Origin: Clostridiaceae bacterium
GTDB lineage: Bacteria > Bacillota > Clostridia > Saccharofermentanales > DTU023
Assembly (NCBI GenBank): GCA_012522435.1
Contig: JAAYKK010000083.1
Location: forward strand, 1-33,799
Direction of reading: 5' to 3'
Length of the DNA stretch: 33,799 bases
Positions 23,754-32,257 of this stretch are shown here, piece by piece (positions within the stretch are counted from its first letter, which is position 1; each line of letters starts with the position of its first letter). The position numbers and the translations under genes are program-made. The notes beneath the pieces are model-generated. The model saw nothing but the letters and a program-made list of their open reading frames with translations. It did no database searches and was not told where the DNA came from.

Positions 23754-25202
23754 ATGCTTAATTTTAATTTTTATCAAACTGGAGGAATACCTACATTATT
23801 CAGCTCCGACCCGAACAACGAACAGATATTCAAATGGGCTCAAGAAAATACTTCTTTTAAAAATAAAAAAGCTGAAGTTTATTATCTACCTAATCCTGAA
23901 GCGACAGGTTCAATTTTGATCGGTCTGAATTCAGATCAAGATTTCACCTTAGATGATTTGCGCTTTTTAGGCTACAAAATTTACAATACAGCAATAGAAA
24001 ATAAAATTAGTGAGCTTGAGATAAAGATGCCTAAGATCAATGAAATGTGTAATAGACAAGTTATGCTCACATTAGCTGAAGGCATGTTACAAGCAACTTA
24101 TAAATTTGATCGTTATCTAACTAAAAAAGATGACCAATTAATAACAGACTTAACTATTAATTATACTCCTGAACACGGACCTCAAGAAAAAATGCAAGCT
24201 GGATTTAACCGTTTGCAAGATATGATGGAGGGTGTTTTCTTAGCAAGAGATCTGGTCAATCAAACTTCCAATTATATTTACCCGGAAACCCTTGCACAAT
24301 CGGCAAAAGAAAAACTTGAACCTTTAGGTGTGAAAGTTGATATCTACGATCTTGAACAAATTAGAGAAATTGGCATGAAAGCCTTTTTGGAAGTTGCCAA
24401 AGGTTCCGCTAAAGAACCTCGATTAATAGTCATGGAATATCAAGGCGACCCTGATTCAAAAGATTACACAGGTCTGGTTGGTAAAGGTGTAACCTATGAC
24501 AGTGGAGGCTATTCACTCAAACCTTCAACCGGTATGGCAGATATGCATTGTGACATGGGTGGAGCCGGAACAGTAATTGGTACCATGTATGCCCTGGCAA
24601 AAACAAAAGCCAAAGCCAATGTTTACGGCGTAGTTGCAGCATGTGAAAATTTAGTTTCCGGTACTTCCTTTAAGGTTGGAGATGTTATCAGTTCTTTATC
24701 CGGCAAATCAATTGAAGTTGATAATACTGATGCAGAAGGTCGTTTAACTTTAGCAGATGCCATATTCTATACGACTGAAAATTTAAAAGTTTCTCAAGTC
24801 ATCGACTTGGCAACTTTGACCGGTGCTTGCTTAGTAGCCCTGGGAGAAGAATACACGGGTGCTTTAACAAATGATCAAGAGTTTTATGGCTTATTTGAAA
24901 AAGCTGCGCATGAAGCAGGTGAAAAAGTCTGGTTATTGCCAAATGATAAAAAGATTGCCGAATACAATAAATCAAAAATTGCCGACATCAAGAATACAGG
25001 CGGTAGATTAGCCGGAACAATAACTGCCGGACAATTCGTAGGTGAGTTTGTGGCAAATGATATCCCTTGGATCCATCTTGATATTGCAGGAACTGCCTAT
25101 CTCAGTAAAGCCAATCAATACTTGCCTGAAAGAGCTACCGGCGTCCATGTAAAATCTTTGATTAATTTATTAGAACCAATTGATCAATGCAAAGCTGACT
25201 AA
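23754..25202 (+). CDS. pepA: M17 leucyl aminopeptidase
   Basis: 482 aa cytosolic two-metal aminopeptidase that removes N-terminal residues from peptides. Seen in the C-terminal catalytic domain: GKGVTYDSGGYSLKP near 243-257 (metal Lys and Asp, usually VTFDTGG), DMHCDMGGAG near 262-271, NTDAEGRLTLADA near 324-336 (metal Asp/Glu and catalytic Arg), and LTGACLVALG near 350. The N-terminal ~170 residues are divergent, as is usual for M17. TGAGGA precedes the ATG. It has its own promoter and a two-way terminator, so it looks monocistronic. Some M17 proteins also bind DNA; nothing here shows that. Confidence 0.93.
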   Translation: MLNFNFYQTGGIPTLFSSDPNNEQIFKWAQENTSFKNKKAEVYYLPNPEATGSILIGLNSDQDFTLDDLRFLGYKIYNTAIENKISELEIKMPKINEMCNRQVMLTLAEGMLQATYKFDRYLTKKDDQLITDLTINYTPEHGPQEKMQAGFNRLQDMMEGVFLARDLVNQTSNYIYPETLAQSAKEKLEPLGVKVDIYDLEQIREIGMKAFLEVAKGSAKEPRLIVMEYQGDPDSKDYTGLVGKGVTYDSGGYSLKPSTGMADMHCDMGGAGTVIGTMYALAKTKAKANVYGVVAACENLVSGTSFKVGDVISSLSGKSIEVDNTDAEGRLTLADAIFYTTENLKVSQVIDLATLTGACLVALGEEYTGALTNDQEFYGLFEKAAHEAGEKVWLLPNDKKIAEYNKSKIADIKNTGGRLAGTITAGQFVGEFVANDIPWIHLDIAGTAYLSKANQYLPERATGVHVKSLINLLEPIDQCKAD

Positions 25203-25222
25203 GATCTGAAAGTCTGAAATTT

Positions 25223-25280
25223 AAAAGCACTCTTTTTAATAATTAACTCTATAAAGTTCAATCCTAAAATGAGTGCTTTT
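25223..25280. terminator. Two-way terminator between pepA and the dehydrogenase gene
   Basis: AAAAGCACTC (25223-25232) and GAGTGCTTTT (25271-25280) are exact 10-bp complements. The loop is an unusually long 38 nt. T-rich sequence follows the stem on both strands, so it can serve both convergent genes. Confidence 0.7.
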
Positions 25281-25303
25281 TAAATTAATAATATTATTCT
25301 AAA

Positions 25304-26257
25304 TTAGACATCTTTGGTAACTTCTATTACTTTTCGAACCGCTTCTGCAGATTCTTTAAGCAAAGCCAATTCATTCTTCGGTAATTCTAACTCAAGAATT
25401 TTTTCAACACCTCTTTTACCTAGAATGCAAGGTAGATTAACTACAACGTCTGAAATACCGAATTCACCATCCAAGACACATCCGACTGTTCTAATCGTAT
25501 TCTCATCATGTAACATTGTAGTACATAGCTCATTTGTAGTAATGCCAATACCGTAATAAGTAGCACCTTTTCGCTTGATGATTTCTGCACCTGCTCTTTT
25601 GGTTTGCAGAGCTATGTCCTCACGTTCTTCTTCAGTAAACGTAATCCCGGAAACCTTACAATACTCATCGATCGAAAATCCTGCAATTTTGCTAAATTCC
25701 CACGCCGGAAATTGAGATTCACCGTGTTCGCCTAAAATATAAGCGTGAACATTTTTCATGTCGATATTGAATTTATCTGCAAGTAAAGTACGTAAGCGAA
25801 TGCCGTCCAGAACTGTACCCGAACCTACAACTGTACCCCGAGGAAGTCCTGTCCATTTACTAACATGATAAGTTAAGACATCGACCGGATTGGAAACTAC
25901 CAAAATTATTCCGCCATCGTAATATTTCATAATACTACTACTCATAGCTTTAGCAATTTGACAATTTTTTACCGCAAGATCAAGCCTGGTCTCTCCTGGT
26001 TTTCTTCCTGCCCCGGCGGTTAAAACAATAATGTCACAACCTTTGACATCGGGATAGTCTCCTACACGAATATTCATTTGATTGAGAAAAGGTAAACCAT
26101 GAACAATGTCCATTACCTCACCCTCAGCACGATCTCGATCAATGTCAATGATCACCAATTCATTGCAGGTATGCTTAATTGACATTACGTAAGCAATGTT
26201 AGCACCCACTTTACCCGCACCAATGATTGCGATCTTTTTTCCTTTTATTACTCTCAT
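25304..26257 (-). CDS. ldh: L-lactate/malate dehydrogenase family protein, probable L-lactate dehydrogenase
   Basis: 317 aa NAD-dependent 2-hydroxy-acid dehydrogenase. Seen: IGAGKVGANIAY near 12-23, DIDRDRAEGEVMD near 38-50, the substrate loop AGAGRKPGETRLDL near 81-94, VVSNPVDVLTY near 121, GSGTVLD...RLR near 147-156, and the catalytic GEHGES near 178. The frame is LDH-like (PGETRLDL). The specificity position that is Gln in textbook LDHs (Gln102) is Arg here, as in malate dehydrogenases, although some clostridial enzymes called LDH also seem to carry Arg. So pyruvate/lactate is the first choice and malate is possible. Strong GGAGG before the ATG. Single-gene unit by context. Confidence 0.88.
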   Translation of the reverse strand: MRVIKGKKIAIIGAGKVGANIAYVMSIKHTCNELVIIDIDRDRAEGEVMDIVHGLPFLNQMNIRVGDYPDVKGCDIIVLTAGAGRKPGETRLDLAVKNCQIAKAMSSSIMKYYDGGIILVVSNPVDVLTYHVSKWTGLPRGTVVGSGTVLDGIRLRTLLADKFNIDMKNVHAYILGEHGESQFPAWEFSKIAGFSIDEYCKVSGITFTEEEREDIALQTKRAGAEIIKRKGATYYGIGITTNELCTTMLHDENTIRTVGCVLDGEFGISDVVVNLPCILGKRGVEKILELELPKNELALLKESAEAVRKVIEVTKDV

Positions 26258-26395
26258 GGCTTTCCTCCAAAGTTGCTAATTAAACAAAAATTTTTATTTT
26301 AATAAGATTATTATGAACAATCACACTTACATCTATCTTAGGCATTATTACTCAAACAGACAAGTTAAATAAACTAATTAATCTGTTTATAATAT

Positions 26396-27877
26396 TCATA
26401 AAAAATCTTTCTTGCGTTCTATTAATTCATCAATTCGTTCAATGTAATTTAATAAGTTTTTCGGATTGTAAAGTCTCTCAACCCTATCCCCTTCGACTAT
26501 TTTTGTAGTGGAACCGCTACCTAGACCAATCACTGAAATCCGGTCGCTCATCATACCGACATTATAAATACAAGCATGATCTTTTTTAGCAAATCCAATA
26601 TTTTCTAGACCTCCTCGTACATTTTTTTGTCGATAGAGATAATATGGCTCGTAGTCATGATTTTGCAAAGATGTGATCGCCTGTAAAAACGCACTACCTA
26701 ATTCAGGATCGGGAAAGCGCAATTTCAAATAATGGTCCGGAGAAAATTGTTCAAGAAATGCCGAACGCTTTAAAGCCATTGTATGAATAGTAATACTCTC
26801 CGGATTCAATTTTAGTATTTTATCCAAGGAAGATAAAAAGTCAGCTCCGTATTCTCCAGGTAAGCCTAAAATCAAATCCATGTTTATTGATCTGAAGTTA
26901 TGATTCCTGGCTAACTCATAGGCTTGATATACTTGTTCTACATTATGACCCCGTCCAATTCTGTTCAAGGTTTGATCAAACATAGTCTGAGGATTAATGC
27001 AGATCCTAGCATTTGGAAAAATTTTAATAGCCGAAAGTTTAGTTTCAGTAATCGAGTCCGGTCTACCGGCTTCAACTGTAATCTCACAGTTTTTTGCACA
27101 CGGTACTTCAGCTTTAATGGCATGCATTAAAGCTGCAAAATCTTTTTCCGACAGTGCTGTAGGTGTTCCACCACCAACATAAATTGCTTGAAATAGTTTG
27201 TCTATTCGTCTAAAATATTTTGCTATTTCACGAATTTCCCTTAACAATGCTTTCACATACAAACTCAATTCAGACTTCAGATTAACTGCATCCTGGGTAA
27301 TAAAGCTACAATAAGCACAGCGTGTAGTGCAAAAAGGAATACCTATATAAAGCAATGGTAAATCGGGAACCATCTTATCTAAGATTTTCATTTCTCTAAT
27401 TGCCGTTTTTAAGGCAATCTCTACTTTATCTTCTGAAACATACCATTTCTCGATCAAATCTTGTTTGGTTAATAATCGATCTTGTTTGTTTTCTAAAAAA
27501 CTACGATAAACTATTTGAGTAGGCCTGATTCCGCTCAAAGATCCCCAGGGATAATCAATCCCTGTAAGTTTGCTTAATAAATAATAAGTTTGTCTCTTCA
27601 ACTCACGTCTGATCGCGGAAGGGATCACTTCTGTTTCAATTTTCAAATCTGTTTCAGCAATCCGGCTACTAACAAGGATTCTTGTTTGATCTGCAGTATC
27701 TCTCATCTGCTCTTTGCTCACCCTAGTTGATAAGCTCGAATATAAGACTAAATTTTGGCCGCTGGAATCTTCAATATAGATTGTTTGTTCTTCAGAGTTC
27801 TTGATCTTCAGAAAAAACATTCTTAATACTTCCGTAATGCTCTGAGACTGAGTATGATTCTGCAAAATTACTTTCAT
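26396..27877 (-). CDS. hemZ: HemZ-type radical SAM coproporphyrinogen III dehydrogenase-like protein
   Basis: 493 aa. An N-terminal ~165-residue region specific to HemZ is followed by a radical SAM core: PFCTTRCAYCSF near 177-188 gives CxxxCxYC for the 4Fe-4S cluster, then YVGGGTPTALS near 233, NMDLILGLPGE near 334, and a HemN-like C-terminal part. HemN-type enzymes oxidatively decarboxylate coproporphyrinogen III without oxygen; HemZ function is less firmly proven, and some relatives are heme chaperones. It starts 6 nt after the small DUF3784-like membrane protein gene and is the last gene of a three-gene unit. No other heme gene is in the window. Confidence 0.88.
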   Translation of the reverse strand: MKVILQNHTQSQSITEVLRMFFLKIKNSEEQTIYIEDSSGQNLVLYSSLSTRVSKEQMRDTADQTRILVSSRIAETDLKIETEVIPSAIRRELKRQTYYLLSKLTGIDYPWGSLSGIRPTQIVYRSFLENKQDRLLTKQDLIEKWYVSEDKVEIALKTAIREMKILDKMVPDLPLLYIGIPFCTTRCAYCSFITQDAVNLKSELSLYVKALLREIREIAKYFRRIDKLFQAIYVGGGTPTALSEKDFAALMHAIKAEVPCAKNCEITVEAGRPDSITETKLSAIKIFPNARICINPQTMFDQTLNRIGRGHNVEQVYQAYELARNHNFRSINMDLILGLPGEYGADFLSSLDKILKLNPESITIHTMALKRSAFLEQFSPDHYLKLRFPDPELGSAFLQAITSLQNHDYEPYYLYRQKNVRGGLENIGFAKKDHACIYNVGMMSDRISVIGLGSGSTTKIVEGDRVERLYNPKNLLNYIERIDELIERKKDFL

Positions 27878-27883
27878 AATAGA

Positions 27884-28204
27884 TTAACTAAACATTCCTT
27901 CATTATATTTTTTCTGAGCATAATATATAATGCCCAGACCGACAATAAAAGTCAGTCCAAATAAAATCCAGCCATAAGCTCTCTCAGTTAAATAATTGAT
28001 AGTTCCTGTTGCCAATATACCAAAACCGATTAATATAATTGCCTTACCAATGTATTGTGTGTAAATTTTTCTATCTTTTTTCGACACATTTTGATAATGA
28101 TAACTATGGATTAGATTAATTTTTTCTTTTTTCCAAATTAAAATACCCTGTATAATAAACAATAAACCGATCACTACAAAAAATATTAGAATCCCTAATG
28201 GCAT
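27884..28204 (-). CDS. Small DUF3784-like membrane protein
   Basis: 106 aa with three hydrophobic segments (about 3-23, 52-69 and 75-95). Between the first two is a basic/polar stretch with HSYHYQNVSKKDRKIYTQYIGK, which fits DUF3784-type proteins of Firmicutes (a GYN..S..E/D..Y-like motif). No function is known to me. Excellent ribosome site GAGGAGGAG before the ATG. It sits 26 nt behind the acyltransferase gene and 6 nt before hemZ. Confidence 0.75.
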   Translation of the reverse strand: MPLGILIFFVVIGLLFIIQGILIWKKEKINLIHSYHYQNVSKKDRKIYTQYIGKAIILIGFGILATGTINYLTERAYGWILFGLTFIVGLGIIYYAQKKYNEGMFS

Positions 28205-28230
28205 TAACTCCTCCTCATCTTTTATAGATA

Positions 28231-29022
28231 TTATCCAATAATTCTTCTCCAGATCCAGATCAGAGCAATCAGGATCGGTTGATGTACTGCATAGATAATT
28301 AGAGCTCGTCTACCCATCAAAGCTAACGGTTTAAATATCTTCCCGGTACAATATTGTTTTTTCACTACACCTTGAGGATAAATTATTTTCCCCAATGCGT
28401 TTCCTATAAAGAAACAGCCGCTATAAGGTATGAGAGGTAAATAATCCAGCATTCCGGGAACTTCAGGTCTGAGATAACCTATACCAAAAGGCAATAACCA
28501 GGGAGTACCTTGGCGACTTAAATCAAAAGCTTCAAATATGTTCGGGATAAAAAAAAGAATTAAAAAACCAAGCGATATGAAAATAACAAGCTTGGCTTTC
28601 TCACTTATTTTTGATTTCTCCAGCCATGCACTGAGCAAAGTACAGAGCGCTAAGCAATGAATAACTTGCCACAAAATATAAAAATCTGTTTTCAGCATAA
28701 CAGAAATTAGGCTTGTCACTAGAGTTAAACCAAGTGCGATTAAAGCCAGTCTAGACGCTCGTTTCAGATTGTTACGGGAAAAACTGCTGCTAATTCCGGC
28801 AACTCCCAGAAACAATATATATATTAAAGGATGATACGTGCTTTCCATGACAGGTCCGAACAACCAGCTGAAATAAGGATAGCCAAAAATATAGTGTATA
28901 TCGTACATCAAATGATGGCCTATCATTAATAAAACAGCAAAACCGCGTAGCACATCTAATTCAGTGGCTCTTTGTTTTTTTTGTACCCTATTCTCAGGTC
29001 TGTATTCAGGAGTTTCAATCAT
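28231..29022 (-). CDS. DUF1624/heparan-alpha-glucosaminide N-acetyltransferase-like membrane protein
   Basis: 263 aa multi-pass protein. Opens with a polar cytosolic start and RATELDVLRGFAVLLMIGHHLMYD near 18-40, the LDxLRGxA...H..YD signature of the HGSNAT catalytic-domain family. Six or seven hydrophobic helices follow, with GMLDYLPLIPYSGCFFIGNALG near 188-209 and RRALIIYAVHQPILI near 236-250. Relatives move acyl groups across the membrane to sugars; in bacteria the acceptor is generally unknown. First gene of the apparent operon with the DUF3784-like gene and hemZ. Ribosome site weak. Confidence 0.83.
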   Translation of the reverse strand: MIETPEYRPENRVQKKQRATELDVLRGFAVLLMIGHHLMYDIHYIFGYPYFSWLFGPVMESTYHPLIYILFLGVAGISSSFSRNNLKRASRLALIALGLTLVTSLISVMLKTDFYILWQVIHCLALCTLLSAWLEKSKISEKAKLVIFISLGFLILFFIPNIFEAFDLSRQGTPWLLPFGIGYLRPEVPGMLDYLPLIPYSGCFFIGNALGKIIYPQGVVKKQYCTGKIFKPLALMGRRALIIYAVHQPILIALIWIWRRIIG

Positions 29023-29384
29023 CTTTTATTTCTCAAGCGTAATTCTATTTGCTATTTTAATTTATTAATCTCGCCGCAAAAATCAATTAATACTGCTTCA
29101 ACATTTTTACATAAAACATTAGTTAAAGAAAGCTTCCTCACAAATATTCACTATATTGCTAAATCATTAAGAAGATTGATCAAAGAGAAAATTGCAGAGA
29201 TTTGTCAATGACTAGATCAGCAAATAACAGATTATGGACCATTTAAGCAGAAAGATTTTTGTATACCGGTTATCAATAAGAGAGATAATACATCGCCAAA
29301 GTTAACAATAAAAAAGTCGACATAGCGTAGCGCTATGCCGACTTACAGCTTATATATTTACTTGTTTTCAGCTATTATCAGAGT
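29023..29384. other. 362-bp spacer between ppdK and the DUF1624 gene
   Basis: Contains the ppdK terminator (29307-29344) and should hold the promoter of the three-gene DUF1624-hemZ unit; a TTGACA occurs on the minus strand at about 29212-29217 but has no convincing -10 at the right distance. No gene of credible length on either strand. Confidence 0.45.
29307..29344 (-). terminator. Rho-independent terminator of ppdK
   Basis: Arms 29314-29327 and 29331-29344 form a 14-bp stem (one G-U) with a 3-nt loop. On the minus strand a TTTTTTATT tail follows. It begins 40 nt after the ppdK stop codon. Confidence 0.93.
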
Positions 29385-32006
29385 TTAGCGCGGATTTTTG
29401 ATCTGCGCTTGAGCAGCTGCTAATTTAGCAATTGGCACTCGATATGGTGAGCAGGAAACATAGTCAAAGTTTAAACTATGACAATATTCAACAGCACCCG
29501 GATCTCCACCATGCTCTCCGCAAATACCGAGCTTAATGTCGGCTTTACCTTTGCGTCCTTCTTCAGCAGAAATTTTCATCAAGCGTCCAACGCCTTCTAA
29601 ATCCAGATGTGCTGTTGGATCTGCATCGTAAATACCACGTTGAATATAAGTATCCAAGATTTTACCGGCATCGTCACGTGACAGTCCGTAAGACATTTGA
29701 GTCAAGTCATTTGTACCATAACTGAAGAAATCAGCTTCTTTAGCAATCTTTTCAGAAGTTAAAGCAGCTCTAGGAATCTCAATCATAGTTCCGACATGAT
29801 ATTCAAGTTCTTTACCACTATCGGCGATTAATTTGTCTGCTGTAGCAACGATTACATCTCTGAGGAATTCGAATTCCTTAACATCACCAATTAAAGGTAC
29901 CATTATTTCAGGAATAATCGGTTGTTCTTCGGTTGTTTGAGCTAATGCAGCACCAATAATAGCTGCTGTTTGCATTTCAGCAACTTCCGGATAAGAAATC
30001 GCCAAACGACAACCTCTATGTCCGAGCATCGGATTTACTTCTTCCAGAGATCTAATTTTAGATTTCAGATCATCTAAGTCTAAGTTGAGATCTTTCGCTA
30101 ATTGCTCAATCTCTTCTTCTTCCGTAGGTAAGAATTCATGTAGAGGTGGATCTAAGAGACGAATCGTCACAGGTCTTCCAGCCATCACTTCAAAGATACC
30201 TTCAAAGTCAGCTTGTTGGACCGGTAATATTTTATCTAAAGCAGATCTTCTCTCTTCTTCTGTATCTGCAACTATCATGCGACGGAAAGGTAAAATACGA
30301 TCTGCTGCAAAGAACATGTGCTCAGTACGAGTTAAACCGATTCCTTCAGCACCCAGTTCTATTGCTACTTGAGAGTCTTCCGGTGAGTCAGCATTTGTTC
30401 TAACTTTAAGTACTCTGATTTCATCAACCCAATCCATAATGGTCTGCATATGATCAGAAATAGTAGCTTTAACAGTTTCTATTTCACCTGCATAAACAAA
30501 TCCGGTTGAACCGTCTAGTGAAATTTTATCACCTTCATGATAGGTTACACCCTCAATGACCATGTAGTCTTCATCTTCACTGATATTTACTGCAGCACAG
30601 CCTGCAACACAGCAAGTTCCCATACCACGTGCAACAACAGCAGCGTGCGATGTCATTCCGCCACGTACGGTGAGTATACCTTCGGCAGCATGCATTCCTT
30701 CTATATCTTCTGCCGAAGTTTCATCACGAACTAAAATTACCGAATTACCTTTTTCAGCTTCAGCACTTGCATGTTCAGCTGTAAATACAATTGAACCTGT
30801 AGCAGCTCCGGGTGAAGCAGGCAAACCTTTGGCAATTGGTTCAGCAGCAGCTAATTTTTCTTCATCAAATTGTGGATGTAATAATGAATTAAGCTGATTC
30901 GGATCAATTGTCATCAAAGCTTTTTCTTTGGTTACAAGTCCTTCTTCAACCATTTCTACAGCAATTCGTAAAGCAGCTTGTGCTGTTCGTTTACCACTTC
31001 TGGTTTGTAGAACAAACAATTTACCGCGTTCAATTGTGAACTCAAGATCTTGCATATCTCCATAATGCTTCTCTAAAACTTCACCATAGTCTTTAAACTC
31101 TTGATATAATTCAGCAGACTGATCTTTTAAGTGTGAAATCGGTTCAGGAGTACGAACTCCGGCAACAACGTCTTCACCTTGTGCATTCATCAAATATTCT
31201 CCGTAGAGTTCATTTGCACCGGTTGCAGGATCTCTGGTAAAAGCAACACCTGTTCCGCATGTGTCATCCATGTTACCATAAACCATTTCTTGAACATTAA
31301 CTGCTGTTCCCCATTCACTTGGGATATTGTTCATACGGCGATAATAAATTGCTCTGTCGTTATTCCAAGAACGGAAAACTGCTGTAATTGACAACAATAA
31401 TTGCTCAAATGGATCTGCCGGGAAATCATTGCCGGTCAGCTCTTTATACATAGCTTTATAATCGGCTACAATATTATCCAGATCATCAGCTGTTAAATCC
31501 GTATCTAGTTCAATGCCTTTTTCTTCTTTTACTGTATCGAAGATTCTTTCGAAATTAACTTTGTCGATTTCCATCACAACATCGCTGAACATCATAATAA
31601 AACGACGATAACTATCTAAAGCAAATCTACGGTTGTCAAACAAATCTGCCAGACCTTCTACCACTTCATCGTTTAAACCCAAGTTTAAAACTGTGTCCAT
31701 CATTCCGGGCATTGAAGCTCTCGCGCCTGAGCGAACGGATACTAATAATGGATTCTTCGGATCACCAAAAGTTTTCCCACTATTCTTTTCCAATTTTGCC
31801 ATTGAATCCTTGATTTCTTGTTGGATTTCATCAGCAATCTGCTCACCATCTTGATAATAGCGAGTACATGCATCGGTTGTAACGGTAAAACCGCCCGGTA
31901 CAGGTAAGCCCAGATTAGTCATCTCTGCTAAGTTGGCGCCTTTACCGCCAAGTAGCTCACGCATCGTAGCATTACCTTCTTCAAACATATAAACAAATTT
32001 TTGCAT
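29385..32006 (-). CDS. ppdK: Pyruvate, phosphate dikinase
   Basis: 873 aa, the normal length. Interconverts PEP + AMP + PPi and pyruvate + ATP + Pi. Seen: N-terminal ATP-binding domain with LLGGKGANLAEM near 18-29 and DTCGTGVAFTRDPATG, the swivelling phosphohistidine domain with GGMTSHAAVVARGMG near 450, and the C-terminal PEP/pyruvate barrel with GTNDLTQM, then CGEHGGDP, which holds the catalytic Cys. The ATG at 32006 is 5 nt after GGAGGTG; an in-frame GTG at 32012 lies inside that ribosome site and is rejected. In fermentative anaerobes PPDK lets glycolysis use pyrophosphate. It has its own terminator, and the spacer to glyS contains a second one. Confidence 0.97.
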   Translation of the reverse strand: MQKFVYMFEEGNATMRELLGGKGANLAEMTNLGLPVPGGFTVTTDACTRYYQDGEQIADEIQQEIKDSMAKLEKNSGKTFGDPKNPLLVSVRSGARASMPGMMDTVLNLGLNDEVVEGLADLFDNRRFALDSYRRFIMMFSDVVMEIDKVNFERIFDTVKEEKGIELDTDLTADDLDNIVADYKAMYKELTGNDFPADPFEQLLLSITAVFRSWNNDRAIYYRRMNNIPSEWGTAVNVQEMVYGNMDDTCGTGVAFTRDPATGANELYGEYLMNAQGEDVVAGVRTPEPISHLKDQSAELYQEFKDYGEVLEKHYGDMQDLEFTIERGKLFVLQTRSGKRTAQAALRIAVEMVEEGLVTKEKALMTIDPNQLNSLLHPQFDEEKLAAAEPIAKGLPASPGAATGSIVFTAEHASAEAEKGNSVILVRDETSAEDIEGMHAAEGILTVRGGMTSHAAVVARGMGTCCVAGCAAVNISEDEDYMVIEGVTYHEGDKISLDGSTGFVYAGEIETVKATISDHMQTIMDWVDEIRVLKVRTNADSPEDSQVAIELGAEGIGLTRTEHMFFAADRILPFRRMIVADTEEERRSALDKILPVQQADFEGIFEVMAGRPVTIRLLDPPLHEFLPTEEEEIEQLAKDLNLDLDDLKSKIRSLEEVNPMLGHRGCRLAISYPEVAEMQTAAIIGAALAQTTEEQPIIPEIMVPLIGDVKEFEFLRDVIVATADKLIADSGKELEYHVGTMIEIPRAALTSEKIAKEADFFSYGTNDLTQMSYGLSRDDAGKILDTYIQRGIYDADPTAHLDLEGVGRLMKISAEEGRKGKADIKLGICGEHGGDPGAVEYCHSLNFDYVSCSPYRVPIAKLAAAQAQIKNPR

Positions 32007-32062
32007 TCGCACACCTCCGTGATTATTATTGCATTGTGTATTTTGTAATTAATTGTATGAAT

Positions 32063-32102
32063 AAAAAAAACCATACTATTATTATCTAACAACAGTACGG
32101 CT
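32063..32102 (-). terminator. Terminator between glyS and ppdK
   Basis: On the minus strand AGCCGTACT (32094-32102) pairs over 9 bp (two G-U) with AGTATGGTT (32069-32077), and a run of eight U follows. It lies about 155 nt after glyS and 56 nt before the ppdK start. It may be the glyS terminator or an attenuator in a ppdK leader. Confidence 0.8.
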
Positions 32103-32111
32103 TATAAATAA

Positions 32112-32249
32112 CTAAAATCTATCTTTATAGGGACTAACAATTTTGATAGTTCTTTTTCTCATAAATTCAGATTCAGCTCGTTTTATATAATTATATTTAG
32201 TGCTAAAGCCTGTCGGGTCAGCACTATATCCACTAAAGAATTTTACCAT
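32112..32249 (-). CDS. Possible 45-aa basic small protein (unrecognised, doubtful)
   Basis: An intact ATG-to-TAG frame of 45 codons begins 8 nt after the glyS stop codon and ends just before the terminator at 32063-32102. The predicted peptide has about ten Lys/Arg against four Asp/Glu, no membrane segment and no motif I know. There is no Shine-Dalgarno site near its ATG; translation would have to come from coupling to glyS. The DNA also contains a 7-bp hairpin (TAGTGCT/AGCACTA, 32198-32226), so it may be untranslated structured RNA instead. A frame this short can be open by chance. Confidence 0.25.
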   Translation of the reverse strand: MVKFFSGYSADPTGFSTKYNYIKRAESEFMRKRTIKIVSPYKDRF

Positions 32250-32257
32250 TTTGACTA

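Noticed and set aside
28972-29211. 79-codon plus-strand frame ending in a basic helix-like tail
   Set aside because: Half of it is antisense to the DUF1624 gene and it has no ribosome site or recognisable motif.
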